Assembly (NCBI GenBank): GCA_024699125.1
Contig: JAILQE010000005.1
Span: 1-34,353, forward strand
DNA length: 34,353 nt
Direction of reading: 5' to 3'
Source: Candidatus Saccharimonadota bacterium
GTDB taxonomy: Bacteria; Patescibacteriota; Saccharimonadia; Saccharimonadales; Saccharimonadaceae
Positions 1-9,541 of the stretch are shown piece after piece (position 1 is the stretch's first letter; each line of letters opens with the position of its first letter). The position numbers were made by a program, and so were the translations under genes. The notes below the pieces were generated by a model. The model was not told the origin of the DNA. It searched no databases and saw nothing but the letters and a program-made list of their open reading frames with translations.

Positions 1-377
1 CTGGGCCGTGTCTCAGTCCCAGTCTGGATGATCATCCTCTCAAACCATCTAACGATCGTCGACTTGGTAGGCCGTTACCCTACCAACTATCTAATCGTAC
101 GCAGGCCAGTCCCAAACCGGATAAATCCTTTAATCCGAAGATCATATGCGGTATTAGCTAATCTTTCGACTAGTTATCCCTCAGTTTGGGGTCCGTTCCC
201 ACGCGTTACTCAGCCGTCCGCCGCTCGTCAGCAGCTTCACTGTTCCCTCGAAACTAACAACCTACGATAGCACGCTAGGTGTGTCAAGGAAACGGTGAAG
301 CCCTGTTACCGCTCGACTTGCATGTATTAGGCACGCCGCCAGCATTCATCCTGAGCCAGGATCAAACTCTCCATTAA
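1..377 (-). rRNA. rrs: 16S ribosomal RNA, 5' part (truncated by window edge)
   Basis: Read on the minus strand, the segment begins with the universal 5' element AGAGTTTGATCCTGGCTCAG (positions 351-370). It contains the ACGGGTGAGTAACGCG-type conserved block and ends at the window edge in CTGAGACACGGCCCAG, which corresponds to about E. coli position 337. The mature 5' end is placed near 377 by analogy with E. coli. The piece is about 40 nt longer than its E. coli counterpart because helix 6 (V1, about 233-302) is extended. The rest of the rRNA operon lies outside the window to the left. Confidence 0.97.
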
Positions 378-605
378 AGACTTTAAAAGTCATAATTTAG
401 AAATTTGAAAACTCAAATTGAAATAAAAAAACTGACGATGAAAATTTGAAAAACGAAGTTTTTCGAAATTTTCTTTAGAAAATTTCAGGAAGCGAAGCTT
501 CCAAATTTTCAGCGAAGGGCGCGTTAGCGACCTACGATGAAATACTTCGTTAACAAATATTAATTGCACAACTAAATTGTTAAAAAATCTCTAAGAACTA
601 CCAAG
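378..605 (-). other. rRNA leader with boxA-like antitermination signal
   Basis: No coding signal is seen. On the minus strand positions 590-576 read AGATTTTTTAACAAT, resembling the boxA element (TnCTTTAACA) of rRNA antitermination. Nearer the 16S gene are small AT-rich hairpins, including GGAAGC-GAA-GCTTCC at about 491-505, that could take part in pre-rRNA folding or processing. The boxA assignment rests on sequence resemblance and its position. Confidence 0.5.
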
Positions 606-634
606 ATAATGCCTCGCAGTTAATAGACTGTAAC
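606..634 (-). promoter_or_regulatory. Candidate rRNA promoter
   Basis: On the minus strand GTTACA (634-629) and CATTAT (611-606) are separated by 17 bp, predicting a start near 599 that would include the boxA-like element in the transcript. Both hexamers are imperfect. The -35 lies inside the end of the surface protein gene, so read-through from that gene is also possible. Confidence 0.35.
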
Positions 635-1957
635 CATCTTATCGCTAATGGCGAAAAAAGTCAAGACCTTTTTTAAAGATTTTTTGACTTTTTTGAAGAA
701 TTTGAACGGCCAAAGCCACCAAACCGCCAAAATCCCTGCTCCAATCAGTGGTAAGACCAAAAATCCCCACGCTTTTTCGCGGTTTTTGTACCCTGTATTT
801 GGCGCCAAAAGCTCGCTAAATACCATTTCTTTGACCGCTGCTTCCCCACCCGTTGGTTTGTTTTCGGCCACCAGCGCCACCGATCCCAGTTCGAGTGCGA
901 GCTTATCGTTTTCCGGCTCTGCAATTTCCTCGCTGGTGGGCGCGCTGGCAACTTCAATAATCGGTTCCGGCTCCGCGTCCGGCTCAAATGCCTCTAGTTC
1001 TAGCTCTGGATCAGGCTCAGGTTCAGGTTCTGGCTCTGGCTCCATCTCTGGTACAACAACTTCCACTACCGGTTCCGGCTCAATCTCTACCTCTGGCTCC
1101 GGTATCACTACCTCTGGTTCAACGACTTTGGGTTCCTCAATAATCTCCGGTTCGATAGTCTCTGGCTCAACCACTTCTCGCACTATTACCTCTGGTTCCG
1201 GTTCCACAATTTCCGGCTCTATCACCTCTGGCTCCACCGTATTTATCTCTGGCACGCCGGGATAAATGTCGTCAAAACTACCGCCCACCTCTATAAAATT
1301 CGTATTCAGGCGCCGAAACGACGTATACTCTAACCTGTCGTCCCCAGTAATTACCAGATAACATTCATTGTCGTAATCTTCATAGCAAGCACGAAAATCT
1401 ATGTAGCCATCAGTATAAAACCCAAACGCTTCGAGATAATAATACAATCTTCCCTGTTTATTTTCGGCAAGCCGCGCTCTTAACATACTTGCCGGCAGCT
1501 CCACTTCTATCATATCCGGTATTTGAAACCCACCATAAGGCGCCAAACGCTCCCTAAATAGAGTGCGATAATCATAATATTCGTGCCTTCCACCCCTATT
1601 CAGCGGTGTATTAAGAAAACGCGCCTCATCATACAAAAGATTGTCGCCTGGCCACCCCAACACCAACTCGCCTATGCCATTAGCCATCATCTCGCCAAAA
1701 AACTGCTTGCGTTTATCCATTTTTAAGAGGTATTCTACGTCAAACAGCACAAAAATCCGATTATTTTTTAGATCTATCCGCGTAATACTAAGCGTATTTC
1801 GATACTTAAAGCGCTGCGTGTCACTATTCACAAACTCTGCATAGTCCCGAAATACACCCCTAATATTAGACGGGTGTACATAGGCCGAAACCGCCACCCC
1901 ACCAAGAGTCGCCACGGCAAAAGTCGTTATTATAGTAATAATTATCTTTTTTCTCAT
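620..1957 (-). CDS. Pro/Glu-rich surface protein with APNTG sorting-like C-terminus
   Basis: About 445 residues. The start at 1957 is chosen over upstream ATG/TTG codons because AAAGGAG sits just before it and the protein then opens with a clean signal sequence (MRKK followed by about 22 hydrophobic residues ending in VSA-Y). A globular extracytoplasmic part (residues about 30-230) is followed by a Pro/Glu/Val-rich stretch of EP/PEV repeats (about 235-350), typical of a rigid wall-spanning stalk. The C-terminus has LLAPNTG (APNTG at about 385-389), a hydrophobic helix (about 397-417) and a Lys-rich tail, the order of an LPXTG-type sorting signal with Ala in place of Leu. No sortase is encoded in this window. 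Function unknown; a host-contact or cell-envelope role is plausible for an episymbiont but inferred. Confidence 0.8.
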   Translation of the reverse strand: MRKKIIITIITTFAVATLGGVAVSAYVHPSNIRGVFRDYAEFVNSDTQRFKYRNTLSITRIDLKNNRIFVLFDVEYLLKMDKRKQFFGEMMANGIGELVLGWPGDNLLYDEARFLNTPLNRGGRHEYYDYRTLFRERLAPYGGFQIPDMIEVELPASMLRARLAENKQGRLYYYLEAFGFYTDGYIDFRACYEDYDNECYLVITGDDRLEYTSFRRLNTNFIEVGGSFDDIYPGVPEINTVEPEVIEPEIVEPEPEVIVREVVEPETIEPEIIEEPKVVEPEVVIPEPEVEIEPEPVVEVVVPEMEPEPEPEPEPDPELELEAFEPDAEPEPIIEVASAPTSEEIAEPENDKLALELGSVALVAENKPTGGEAAVKEMVFSELLAPNTGYKNREKAWGFLVLPLIGAGILAVWWLWPFKFFKKVKKSLKKVLTFFAISDKMVTVY

Positions 1958-2033
1958 GTCTCCTTTCGATAATTTTGCCCACATCAAAACACGCCCCCTA
2001 TATTTTTACAACCCCCCTCACTACCCCTGAAAA

Positions 2034-2066
2034 CGCCTAGGCTTAAATTCAAACCGCCTAGGCTTA
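2034..2066. repeat. Tandem CGCCTAGGCTTA motifs, 21 bp apart
   Basis: CGCCTAGGCTTA occurs at 2034-2045 and again at 2055-2066; the CCTAGG cores are exactly 21 bp apart, about two helical turns. The same paired arrangement and flanks recur at 12035-12068 between ssrA and comM. Here it lies upstream of the surface protein gene (minus) and beyond the gyrA terminator. It may be a double operator; the regulator is unknown. Confidence 0.55.
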
Positions 2067-2087
2067 TTTTTACCTCTGTTAACCAAC

Positions 2088-2120
2088 AAAAAACCGCCTA
2101 CTTATTTTCGGCGGTTTTGT
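2088..2120 (-). terminator. Rho-independent terminator of gyrBA
   Basis: On the minus strand AAAACCGCC (2118-2110) pairs with GGCGGTTTT (2098-2090) around an 11-nt loop and is followed by further T residues, just after the gyrA stop codon. Confidence 0.85.
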
Positions 2121-2128
2121 TGTGCTTT

Positions 2129-4771
2129 TTACTCTTCAGCTTCTTCGACTGGTTCTTCAGCCACTTCTTCGGCAGGCTCTGCGGCCGGCTCTTCTTTAGC
2201 AGCGGCTGCATCAGCCAAAGTCGGGGCAGCTGCGTCGTCTTCTTCCTCTGGAAGCACGATACCGATAGAGGCTACAGTGTCGCCTTCGGCCATGCGCATA
2301 ATGCGAACACCCTGGGTAGCGCGACCAAGCGTTGGGATTTCAGCCATTGCTACGCGGATTGCTTGACCCTTGGTAGACATCATGATCACCTCTTTGGCGA
2401 GTGGATCTAAGGTGTGAACTGCTACGATTGGACCAGTCTTGGCCGTAACCGTAGCCACCTTAATACCTACGCCGCCACGCTTGTGTGGTGGGAAGTTAGC
2501 GACTAGGGTGGCTTTGCCGTAACCGTTGGCAGATACCGCGATCAACTTTTGCTTTGGATCAGTAATCACATCCATACCGACAATTTCATCTTTTGGACGG
2601 AGTCTCATGCCGCGTACACCCATCGCTGAGCGACCCATCACGCGCACCTCTTTTTCGTTGAAGCGAGTGGCTTGACCAGCGGAGGTAGAGATTACGATAT
2701 CCTGCTCACCGGTGGTTTCTTTCACCCAGCGGAGTTCATCACCGCTGTCGAGCTTGATAGCGATCAAACCGTTAGAGCGAACATTAAAGAAGTCTTTGAT
2801 TGCGCTCTTCTTGATGGTGCCCTTCTTGGTAGCCATAAAGAGATATTGATTTTCACCGGCGTCACCTTGTTTGATGATGGCAGTAATCTTCTCTTCTGGA
2901 TGCATGTTAAGCATGTTCACCGCGGCAGTACCCTTGGCAGAAAGTGATGCCTGTGGCACTTCGTAAGCTTTCATGCGGAACAAACGACCTTGGTTAGTGA
3001 AGAACAACAGATAATCGTGCGAGTTAGCCGTAATAATCTGTGCAATCACATCTTCTTCCTTAGTGGTCATACCGCGTTTGCCTTTGCCACCTCTGTTTTG
3101 GCGACGGAAGTCGTTTTGCGGTACACGCTTCATGTAGTTTTCGGTAGTAAGCAGGATTACGCTCTCTTCCTCTGGAATCAACTCTTCTTCGGAGAACTTA
3201 CCAACTTCATGATTAATAATCTTGGAGCGGCGTGGATCGTCGTATTTCTCTTTGATAGCGATGAGCTCTTCCTTGACTACGCGAAGCACCTCTTTTTCAT
3301 CAGCAAGAATAGCTTCGAGTTTCTTGATAAGCTCGTGAAGTTGCTTGAGCTCTTCTTCGATTTTGTCGCGTTCGAGACCTTGCAAACGGCGAAGCTGCAT
3401 CTGAAGGATAGCGTTTGCCTGGATTTCAGAGAGGCCAAAGCGCGTCATGAGTTGCTTATCGGCATCATCATAAGAGGCGCGAATTACCTTAATCACCTCA
3501 TCGATGTTATCAAGAGCAATCTTCAAACCCTCGAGGATATGAGCACGTTCTTTAGCTTTCTTGAGGTCGAACTCGGTACGGCGACGAATCACCTTCTGGC
3601 GGTGTTTAATAAACTCTGCCAAAATCTCTTTGAGGCCAAGAATACGAGGTTGAATACCATCAACAAGTGCCAACATATTGTAGTGGAACGAAGTCTGAAG
3701 TGGAGTCAACTTATAGAGTTGGTTCAAAATCTTCTTCGGGAAAGCGTCTTTCTTGAGCTCTACCACCACGCGGATCTTACCGCGAGCCGACTCATCACGA
3801 GCATCAGCGATGTGATCAAGCTTCTTAGCCAGCACCAAATCACGCACCTTATCGATGAAGTCTTCCTTGCTCATGCCGTAAGGCACCTCTGTAATCACGA
3901 TGTTGTAGCGACCATTCTTGCGCTCTTCGATATTGGCTACGGCACGAATCGTTACCGAACCTTTACCGGTTGCGTAAGCCTGTTTCATTGGCGCACCACC
4001 ATAAACTTCAGCACCAGTAGGAAAATCTGGGCCTTTGACATATTTCATCAAGCCTTCAAGCGAGATTTCTGGATTATCAATCTGGGCCACGGTAGCATCG
4101 ACTAACTCACCAAGGTTGTGTGGTGGAATGTTGGTAGCCATACCTACGGCGATACCCATCTGGCCGTTCAAGAGAATGTTTGGCACAGCGGCCGGCAAAA
4201 CTGCTGGCTCTTTCTCGGTACCATCGAAGTTATCACGAAAATCTACAGTTTCCTTCTCGATGTCAGCCAAAAGCTCAGCACCTACCTTATCAAGGCGAGC
4301 CTCAGTATAACGAGATGCAGCGGCTTCATCACCGTCCATCGAACCAAAGTTACCTTGGCCTTCAACTAGGGTATAGCGCATCTTCCATGGTTGCGCGAGG
4401 TTCACCATGGCATCGTAAATCGAAGAATCACCGTGTGGGTGGTACTTACCCATCACCTCACCGACGATACGAGCGGATTTCACCGTAGCGTGTGGGGCTT
4501 TCCAGCCGTTTTTGTTCATTGCATATAATATACGGCGGTTCACAGGCTTAAGACCATCGCGTACATCTGGGAGTGCGCGGTCTACGATCACAGACAAAGA
4601 GTAACGCAGGAAGTAATCTTCCATCGTGTTCTCTACGGTGCGAAGCTCGATACCATCCTCGGTGATCACTTCACCATCGGTAGCTTTTACGGCTTCAACC
4701 TGCTCGATATCACCACCAAAATCGATGTGTTTGCCTTCGTCGGATTCGATTTTTTTGTTGTCGTCTTCCAT
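2129..4771 (-). CDS. gyrA: DNA gyrase subunit A
   Basis: DNA breakage-reunion subunit of gyrase, which with GyrB introduces negative supercoils. It is 880 residues with a strong GGAGG before the ATG. The winged-helix/tower core includes [20 protein letters not shown] and the catalytic Tyr at about residue 155 in ASRYTEARL. The C-terminal part carries the wrapping domain and its GyrA-box (QNRGGKG, E. coli QRRGGKG), which distinguishes gyrase from topoisomerase IV. The quinolone-region Ser and Asp of E. coli (Ser83, Asp87) are kept as Ser116 and Asp120. About 30 residues precede the usual N-terminus, and an Ala/Glu-rich acidic tail ends the protein. It starts 9 bp after the gyrB stop, so the two are cotranscribed and probably translationally linked. 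Confidence 0.98.
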   Translation of the reverse strand: MEDDNKKIESDEGKHIDFGGDIEQVEAVKATDGEVITEDGIELRTVENTMEDYFLRYSLSVIVDRALPDVRDGLKPVNRRILYAMNKNGWKAPHATVKSARIVGEVMGKYHPHGDSSIYDAMVNLAQPWKMRYTLVEGQGNFGSMDGDEAAASRYTEARLDKVGAELLADIEKETVDFRDNFDGTEKEPAVLPAAVPNILLNGQMGIAVGMATNIPPHNLGELVDATVAQIDNPEISLEGLMKYVKGPDFPTGAEVYGGAPMKQAYATGKGSVTIRAVANIEERKNGRYNIVITEVPYGMSKEDFIDKVRDLVLAKKLDHIADARDESARGKIRVVVELKKDAFPKKILNQLYKLTPLQTSFHYNMLALVDGIQPRILGLKEILAEFIKHRQKVIRRRTEFDLKKAKERAHILEGLKIALDNIDEVIKVIRASYDDADKQLMTRFGLSEIQANAILQMQLRRLQGLERDKIEEELKQLHELIKKLEAILADEKEVLRVVKEELIAIKEKYDDPRRSKIINHEVGKFSEEELIPEEESVILLTTENYMKRVPQNDFRRQNRGGKGKRGMTTKEEDVIAQIITANSHDYLLFFTNQGRLFRMKAYEVPQASLSAKGTAAVNMLNMHPEEKITAIIKQGDAGENQYLFMATKKGTIKKSAIKDFFNVRSNGLIAIKLDSGDELRWVKETTGEQDIVISTSAGQATRFNEKEVRVMGRSAMGVRGMRLRPKDEIVGMDVITDPKQKLIAVSANGYGKATLVANFPPHKRGGVGIKVATVTAKTGPIVAVHTLDPLAKEVIMMSTKGQAIRVAMAEIPTLGRATQGVRIMRMAEGDTVASIGIVLPEEEDDAAAPTLADAAAAKEEPAAEPAEEVAEEPVEEAEE

Positions 4772-4780
4772 CTTTCCTCC

Positions 4781-6766
4781 TTAAAAGTCCAGATCATCAA
4801 GGTTAACCGAAGCGGCCCTTGCCTGAATAAAGTTTTTACGTAAATCAGCTTGGTCGCCCATCAACTTCGTGAAGATGGCGTCGGCCTTTTCGGCATCTTC
4901 AATGTTGACTCTGATTAGCACGCGGTTAGCTGGGTTCATTGTGGTTTCCCAAAGCTGCGCTGCGTCCATTTCACCAAGACCCTTAAAGCGTTGCTGTGCG
5001 GTGTAACCGGCTTGCTTAAAGCGTTCATCTTCTTCGTTAATCTTGGTGCCAGCGGCTTTTCTTTCTTCAATCTTCTTGGTCAAAGTTTCTTCTAGAGCCT
5101 GTTCATCATAAATATAGTCGATCTTGCGGCCGTTGCCAGTACCCTTAATCAGGCCGAATAGCGGTGGTTTAGCAAGATAAACGTGACCAGCCTTAATCAC
5201 CTCCGGCATATAGCGGAAGAAGAAAGTGAGAAGCAAGGTGGAAATATGTGAACCATCGACATCGGCATCCGTCATGAATACAATCTTGTGATAACGAAGA
5301 CCTTCGATATTAAATTGGTCACCAATACCTACACCAAGACCCTTAATCAGGGATACGAGCTCGGCGTTGGCTAGCATTTTATCAAGGCGAGCGCGCTCGG
5401 TGTTAAGCACCTTACCACGCAGTGGCAAGATTGCCTGAATCTTGGAATCGCGACCTTCCTTAGCGGAACCTGCAGCAGAGTTACCCTCTACGATAAAGAG
5501 CTCACACTCTTCAGCGTTTCTAGATGAACAGTCGGCAAGCTTTGATGGCAAGTTCAAGCCTTCAAAGGCACCCTTGCGGATGATGTTATCGCGAGCTGCC
5601 CTAGCGGCCTTGCGGGCCCTAGCGGCAAGCGCGGCTTTGCCAACGATTTTCTTAGCAATAGCTGGGTTTTCCTCGAGGTAGTAACCAAAGTATTCGGTCA
5701 TTACCTTATCTACATAACCACGAATTTCTGGGTTACCGAGTTTGTTCTTGGTCTGACCTTCAAACTGTGGATCCGGAAGTTTGACCAAGATAACAGCGGT
5801 AAGGCCCTCCTTGATATCATCACCAGAAAGGTTTTCTTCTTTCTCTTTAAGGAGGCCGTTTTTACGGGCATAATCATTAATGGTACGGGTTAAACCAGAA
5901 CGAAAACCAACTACGTGCATACCGCCATCTGGGGTAAGAACGTTGTTAGCAAATGGTTTCAAAATTTCTGAGAAAGTATCATTATATTGCAAAGCAATTT
6001 CTACTTCAGAATCTTCGATTTTCTTCTCTACGTAAAAGATGTCGTCCGAAAGCACCTCTTTACCGTTGTTCAAACGTTTGACGTAGCTTCTAATACCGCC
6101 TTCAAAGTAGAATGATTCGTGCGCACCAGTGCGCTCATCGTTGACGGTGATCAAAATCCCCTTAGTAAGATAGGCTTGGTGGCGAGCATAGTTCGACACC
6201 CAGTCGTAATCAAAAGTTGTGGTTTCTTTAAAGATAGTTGGATCTGGATAGAAGGTGATAGAAGTACCGTGTTCTTTTGGTGCTCCTGGGGTAACCTTGA
6301 GATCCATCGTGGTTTTACCGGTATCAAACTCAATATGGTGAGTCTTCTTATCGCGGTAGACCTCGGCGATCATGTGGGTAGAAAGGGCGTTTACCACCGA
6401 AGAGCCTACACCATGAAGGCCAGATGATACTTTGTAACCGCCATCACCGAATTTACCACCGGCGTGGAGTACTGTAAGCACGGTTTCAAGGGTAGATTTC
6501 TTGGTTTTTGGGTGGATATCTACAGGAATACCACGCCCGTTATCGTCGACCCTTACACCGCCGTCATTTAATATTGTGATATCGATTTTGTTTGCGTAAC
6601 CCGCAATTGCCTCATCGATAGAGTTGTCTGCGATCTCTTTGACCAAGTGATGTAGCCCATCATAACCGGTAGAACCGATATACATCCCAGGGCGCAGCCT
6701 AACTGGCTCCAAACCCTCAAGCACCCGAATCTCAGACGAGTCATAAGCTTCCGCTTTGTCGGACAT
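4781..6766 (-). CDS. gyrB: DNA gyrase subunit B
   Basis: ATPase subunit of gyrase, 661 residues. The N-terminal GHKL ATPase shows KEIADNSIDEA, the DDNGRGIPVD loop and GLHGVGSSVVNALS. The TOPRIM domain follows, with Glu427 in VEGNSAAGSAKEG and the metal-binding MTDADVDGSHI, and the C-terminus ends in the usual QRFKGLGEM region. There is no E. coli-type ~170-residue TOPRIM insertion, as in Gram-positive-type GyrB. The normally invariant EGDSAGG is EGNSAAG here: Asn429 replaces the Asp equivalent to E. coli Asp426, and Arg450 occupies the Lys447 position. First gene of gyrB-gyrA, with a good promoter 30 bp upstream. Confidence 0.98.
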   Translation of the reverse strand: MSDKAEAYDSSEIRVLEGLEPVRLRPGMYIGSTGYDGLHHLVKEIADNSIDEAIAGYANKIDITILNDGGVRVDDNGRGIPVDIHPKTKKSTLETVLTVLHAGGKFGDGGYKVSSGLHGVGSSVVNALSTHMIAEVYRDKKTHHIEFDTGKTTMDLKVTPGAPKEHGTSITFYPDPTIFKETTTFDYDWVSNYARHQAYLTKGILITVNDERTGAHESFYFEGGIRSYVKRLNNGKEVLSDDIFYVEKKIEDSEVEIALQYNDTFSEILKPFANNVLTPDGGMHVVGFRSGLTRTINDYARKNGLLKEKEENLSGDDIKEGLTAVILVKLPDPQFEGQTKNKLGNPEIRGYVDKVMTEYFGYYLEENPAIAKKIVGKAALAARARKAARAARDNIIRKGAFEGLNLPSKLADCSSRNAEECELFIVEGNSAAGSAKEGRDSKIQAILPLRGKVLNTERARLDKMLANAELVSLIKGLGVGIGDQFNIEGLRYHKIVFMTDADVDGSHISTLLLTFFFRYMPEVIKAGHVYLAKPPLFGLIKGTGNGRKIDYIYDEQALEETLTKKIEERKAAGTKINEEDERFKQAGYTAQQRFKGLGEMDAAQLWETTMNPANRVLIRVNIEDAEKADAIFTKLMGDQADLRKNFIQARAASVNLDDLDF

Positions 6767-6803
6767 TTTGTTTTACCTCAACTTTTAATATATATACCAT
6801 TCC

Positions 6804-6832
6804 AGTATACCCCCCATTGCCGTAAAAATCAA
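6804..6832 (-). promoter_or_regulatory. gyrBA promoter
   Basis: On the minus strand TTGATT (6832-6827), a 17-bp spacer and TATACT (6809-6804) predict a start near 6797 and a 30-nt leader with GAGGT before the gyrB ATG. Confidence 0.75.
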
Positions 6833-6847
6833 CCCTAGGACGCGTTT

Positions 6848-9541
6848 TTACAAGCCAAATGGGTCCTGTGACGCGGCTGGAGTTTCAGGCGCTTCTGAAG
6901 GCATTCCTGACGGCCCTAGCGGCGTCTGTATCTGTTGCGGTTCCTGAATTGGCTGCATAGCAGCTGGTTGTGGCTCGGCTGGCGCTGCAGGCGCTTCTGG
7001 GGCCCCTCCAGGGTGCTTTTTAAGCCAATCATCTAAGAATCCACCCTTTTGTTGCTTCTCTTCCTGCTCGGCCACAGCGGCTTTTTCCCTGTCTACCGCA
7101 TTCCAACGTTCATTAATCTCACGCTCCACCTCTGCCCTAGTCTTGCCATACTTAGCGGCAGTGTAAACCTTAAGATTCTTCATTAACTCTTCGTTTGGCT
7201 CACCCATTGGAGCAGGGAGATTCATTGTAAAGGCCGCGGACGGCATACCAAACATCATCACTTTACAGATAGCAGCGTGGTTTGGCGTCTTGGTAAGGTC
7301 CTCAGCCGTAAAGGTTGGCGTAAAGGCCTTCACCATCAGCTCGGCATCCGTCACACCTACACGACCACAGATAATCGTACCCACGTTACCGAGAATTGCT
7401 TCCCTAATCTTATCGGTAAGCTGCGTCATAAACTGGTTGGCCACGATGAGGTTCAAGCGATACTTACGAGCTTCAGATAGAATCGACTCAAAGCTCTCTG
7501 TTGCGAAGTTCTGGAACTCATCCACGTAGAGACAGAAATCTTTACGTTCGTGCTCTGGAATATCAGCGCGGCTCATAGCGGCCTGTTGGAACTTCATCAC
7601 GAAGATCATACCAAGAAGCTGCGCGTTAAGATCCCCTAAGCGACCTTTAGAGAGGTTCACCAGGAAGATCTTTTTATTATCCATAATTTCGCGAATATTG
7701 AAGCCAGATTTTGCCTGACCCAAGATATTGCGCATAATCGTATTAGAGAGGAATGGACCCCATTTTGATACGAACCACGTAATCACCTCACCGGCATCGT
7801 TAGATTTCTGCGAGGCTGGGAACTCTTTGGTCCAGTAATCGTACACAGCCTTATCTGTTACGTACTTCAATTTAGACTTCACGAACTCTGGGTCGGTGAA
7901 ACATTGCGGAATGTCTACGAAGGTAGCACCATTTGGATCAGACATGAGAAGAAGGGCGGCGTTACGGAACATGTGCTGACCGCGTGGCCCAAAGAAGCCT
8001 TGGTTTTGCGGATCAAAGAGGCTTTGAAGCATGTTAATACCCTCTTGCACGATAAAGTCTTTCTGATCCGGATCTGAGAATTCAAACATGTTCATACCTA
8101 CCGGATGCTCAATATCAGCCGGATCAAAGTAAATCACATCGTCAATTCTCTCTTGTGGCACACGCTGGAGCAATGCTTCTACGGCATCACCGTGCGGATC
8201 GATAAAAGCAAAGCCACGCCCCGCCATCATATCCTGGTAAGCGATATTCTCGAGAAATACAGATTTACCCATACCAGTTTGACCAATTACATACATGTGA
8301 CGACGGCGGTTATCGTCATCAAGGTAAATCTGCTTTTTAATGCCTCTAAATTCATTAGTACCAAGCAGCACACCCTCAGTAGCTAATCTAGCTGGGCCAT
8401 CCACCTGTTTAGTCAACTGACGTTCAACTTGCGAGTTTGGAATCGCATTTTGCTCTGGCAAATGGAAGATAGATGCAAGCTCCACACTGTTCAAAATATT
8501 TGAACACACTTTTAAGGGGAAAAAGCGGAAAGTATAGTCAACAACCAACTTCTTTGGATCCTTAAAAGTATTTACTTTAAAGCCGTTCAAGGTAGGAGAA
8601 TCAAACTGCGAGAATGCCGATACTACACCACCCATCACTGCATCTGCCCTAGCCTTATTTGGTGCGCTTGCAATTACCCTAATCAATGTTTCAAAGGCCG
8701 GGTAACGCATCTTATTGACTACTGCGTTAAGCTCATCTTGTTTGATAGTCGTAATCTGGGTAGATTCTTCGGATTTCTTTTCGTGTTCTTTTGGCACTTC
8801 GATCGGTGCCCACAAGACATCAGAAACCAAATCGCCAATCGATGCACCAATTGTTTTGGTCTTTTTACCTTTTTGTGTATTTTCGACATATTTTTTGGCC
8901 GGCTCACTCCACTTTTTGTTTGCAGGGCGGAACAAAATTTGTACAGCCGCACCTTCGCCTTTGCCCACGAGCGACAAAGCGTTCAAGATTGCCATGCTAG
9001 CATCACGCCTAGTATCTTCATAAGTGGCGATTGGCAGATAGCCGTTCTTTTTAAGGCTCAGCTCTGCGCCAGACACGCCATCAAGCTTACCCTCTTTAGA
9101 GAAGATATTCTCTTCCATCCGCTCTTCAACACGCGCTGTAGGATAAGCAGCCTGAACTGCTTGGCGCACCGTCTCTGTTAACACGGCTGGCACAATCGCG
9201 TAATAACGAATAATTCCCTCTTTGGCGATAATTTCAAACGAAAAATGTCTCTGGCCATAGAGCCTTGCATTGTTGCCCTTGGTTAAAGTAGACGCCAAGA
9301 TCGAATACATCACCTGTGCCTGGGAAACGATCTCGCCGGTTAGATCGCGTTCGTCGCGCCCACCCTGTTGAATATCATCCGTAGTTGGTGGCAAATGGAT
9401 AAGAAGTGGCACCATCTTGAGGCCACGTTCATATTTTTTGTGTTTCCTAAGAGAAGAAATGCGAACGAACACCAAAATCGCCGTTGTAATCGCAAGAAGA
9501 GCTACTACCACCAGAACCGTAATCACCACCCAGAGTTCCAT
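6848..9541 (-). CDS. Membrane-anchored VirD4/TraG-like type IV secretion DNA-binding ATPase
   Basis: 897 residues. One N-terminal transmembrane helix (about 4-26) precedes a long N-domain. The RecA-like ATPase has Walker A GQTGMGKS (420-427), followed by FAFIDPHGDAVEALL, and Walker B LYVDEFQNF (from about 671), then LIVANQFMTQL. This architecture matches the coupling-protein/HerA-FtsK branch (TraG/VirD4/TrwB-like), whose members pump DNA or protein across membranes. The last ~75 residues are Pro/Ala/Gln-rich and probably disordered. The ATG overlaps the stop of the 143-residue ORF upstream by one base (TAATG), so translation is coupled. No other secretion-system component is present here. A role in DNA uptake, conjugative transfer or secretion towards a host is inferred. 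Confidence 0.85.
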   Translation of the reverse strand: MELWVVITVLVVVALLAITTAILVFVRISSLRKHKKYERGLKMVPLLIHLPPTTDDIQQGGRDERDLTGEIVSQAQVMYSILASTLTKGNNARLYGQRHFSFEIIAKEGIIRYYAIVPAVLTETVRQAVQAAYPTARVEERMEENIFSKEGKLDGVSGAELSLKKNGYLPIATYEDTRRDASMAILNALSLVGKGEGAAVQILFRPANKKWSEPAKKYVENTQKGKKTKTIGASIGDLVSDVLWAPIEVPKEHEKKSEESTQITTIKQDELNAVVNKMRYPAFETLIRVIASAPNKARADAVMGGVVSAFSQFDSPTLNGFKVNTFKDPKKLVVDYTFRFFPLKVCSNILNSVELASIFHLPEQNAIPNSQVERQLTKQVDGPARLATEGVLLGTNEFRGIKKQIYLDDDNRRRHMYVIGQTGMGKSVFLENIAYQDMMAGRGFAFIDPHGDAVEALLQRVPQERIDDVIYFDPADIEHPVGMNMFEFSDPDQKDFIVQEGINMLQSLFDPQNQGFFGPRGQHMFRNAALLLMSDPNGATFVDIPQCFTDPEFVKSKLKYVTDKAVYDYWTKEFPASQKSNDAGEVITWFVSKWGPFLSNTIMRNILGQAKSGFNIREIMDNKKIFLVNLSKGRLGDLNAQLLGMIFVMKFQQAAMSRADIPEHERKDFCLYVDEFQNFATESFESILSEARKYRLNLIVANQFMTQLTDKIREAILGNVGTIICGRVGVTDAELMVKAFTPTFTAEDLTKTPNHAAICKVMMFGMPSAAFTMNLPAPMGEPNEELMKNLKVYTAAKYGKTRAEVEREINERWNAVDREKAAVAEQEEKQQKGGFLDDWLKKHPGGAPEAPAAPAEPQPAAMQPIQEPQQIQTPLGPSGMPSEAPETPAASQDPFGL

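Noticed and set aside
648-1265. Plus-strand ORF of Ser/Gly repeats
   Set aside because: It is the antisense shadow of the Pro/Glu repeat of the surface protein; it has no ribosome binding site or signal peptide.
2990-4105. 371-codon plus-strand ORF
   Set aside because: Antisense to gyrA, no start signal, composition typical of a shadow frame.
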